The position numbers and the translations under genes were made by a program. A stretch of 13,922 nucleotides of DNA from Acetobacteraceae bacterium. GTDB lineage: Bacteria > Pseudomonadota > Alphaproteobacteria > Acetobacterales > Acetobacteraceae. A model generated the notes under the pieces. It made no database searches. It was not told the DNA's origin and worked only from the letters and a program-made list of their open reading frames with translations. Shown one piece after another: positions 13,812 to 13,922 of this stretch. The stretch lies in assembly GCA_947478535.1 (NCBI GenBank), contig CANJXD010000102.1:1-13922 (forward strand). The letters run 5' to 3'. Each line of letters opens with the position of its first letter. Position 1 is the stretch's first letter.

Positions 13812-13922
13812 ATGAACCGGCGGTGGATGAGGGGCGGCGGGGTCGGGGCAGCGGGCGCTGTGCTGGCGCTGTCGCTCGCCCTGGTCCCGGCCGCACCGGC
13901 ACCCTCCCAGCCCGCCCCCACC
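13812..13922 (+). CDS. Partial CDS: N-terminus of a secreted protein
   Basis: From the ATG at 13812 the frame is open for 37 codons to the window edge. The product has the shape of a signal peptide: a basic start (MNRRWMRGGG), a hydrophobic core (about 11-25, GAAGAVLALSLALV) and a PAAPAPSQPAP stretch where signal peptidase I would cut. AGGTG lies a few bases upstream. It is divergent from the CoA ligase, about 116 bp apart. The mature protein lies outside the window, so its function cannot be judged; a periplasmic or outer-membrane protein is likely. Confidence 0.6.
   Translation, partial: MNRRWMRGGGVGAAGAVLALSLALVPAAPAPSQPAPT

Noticed and set aside
12004..13812. 602-codon open frame on the plus strand
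   Set aside because: Antisense to the well-supported CoA ligase; composition is His/Arg/Gln-rich and no motif is visible.
1..13922. Mobile elements, CRISPR arrays, tRNA or rRNA genes
   Set aside because: No transposase, integrase, terminal inverted repeats, regularly spaced repeats or RNA-gene signatures were found; the only tandem repeat is the three-unit array at 4894-4968, whose spacing leaves no spacers.

Overview
The window is very GC-rich and densely coded, with strong G/C third-position bias and gaps mostly under 30 bp. Protein content suggests an environmental proteobacterium, most likely an alphaproteobacterium of the Acetobacteraceae/Roseomonas type: a Bug-family solute-binding protein, PanE-like reductases, a class III aminotransferase and a YgaP-type rhodanese. 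This is inferred from gene content only; no rRNA or marker gene is present. I saw no tRNA, rRNA, CRISPR array, insertion sequence, phage gene or dedicated transcription-regulator gene.

Left part (1-4906). A possible gene end at the left edge is followed by a methyltransferase with an N-terminal zinc ribbon (+). Next come a glutamate-1-semialdehyde-mutase-like class III aminotransferase (-) and a YgaP-like membrane rhodanese (-). The rhodanese is divergent from a thioredoxin-2 (TrxC-like) gene (+), and the shared promoter region holds a 6-7-6 palindrome. A PanE/ApbA-like reductase (+) follows. Small inverted repeats lie after the rhodanese and at the thioredoxin stop.

Middle (4943-8981, minus strand). 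Five tightly packed genes look like one operon, read right to left: polysaccharide-deacetylase-fold hydrolase, SDR dehydrogenase, alpha/beta hydrolase resembling enol-lactonases, carboxymuconolactone-decarboxylase-family protein, and a Bug/TctC periplasmic binding protein. Stop/start overlaps and Shine-Dalgarno sites inside the preceding gene ends support co-translation.

Right part (8982-13922). Divergent from that operon are an MFS transporter and a fumarylacetoacetate-hydrolase-family enzyme (+). They converge on a second PanE-like reductase and an acyl-CoA ligase resembling oxalyl-CoA synthetases (-). At the right edge a secreted protein begins (+), of which only the signal peptide is inside the window.

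Taken together, 4943-13695 looks like a catabolic island for a small, probably cyclic or aromatic-derived acid: capture and import (Bug protein, MFS), hydrolysis (deacetylase-fold, alpha/beta hydrolase, FAH), redox steps (SDR, PanE-like), a CMD-family step and CoA activation. No ring-cleaving oxygenase is present, so the substrate cannot be named. The most unusual DNA structure is a 25-bp tandem repeat that supplies the stop codons of two convergent genes near 4894-4968.
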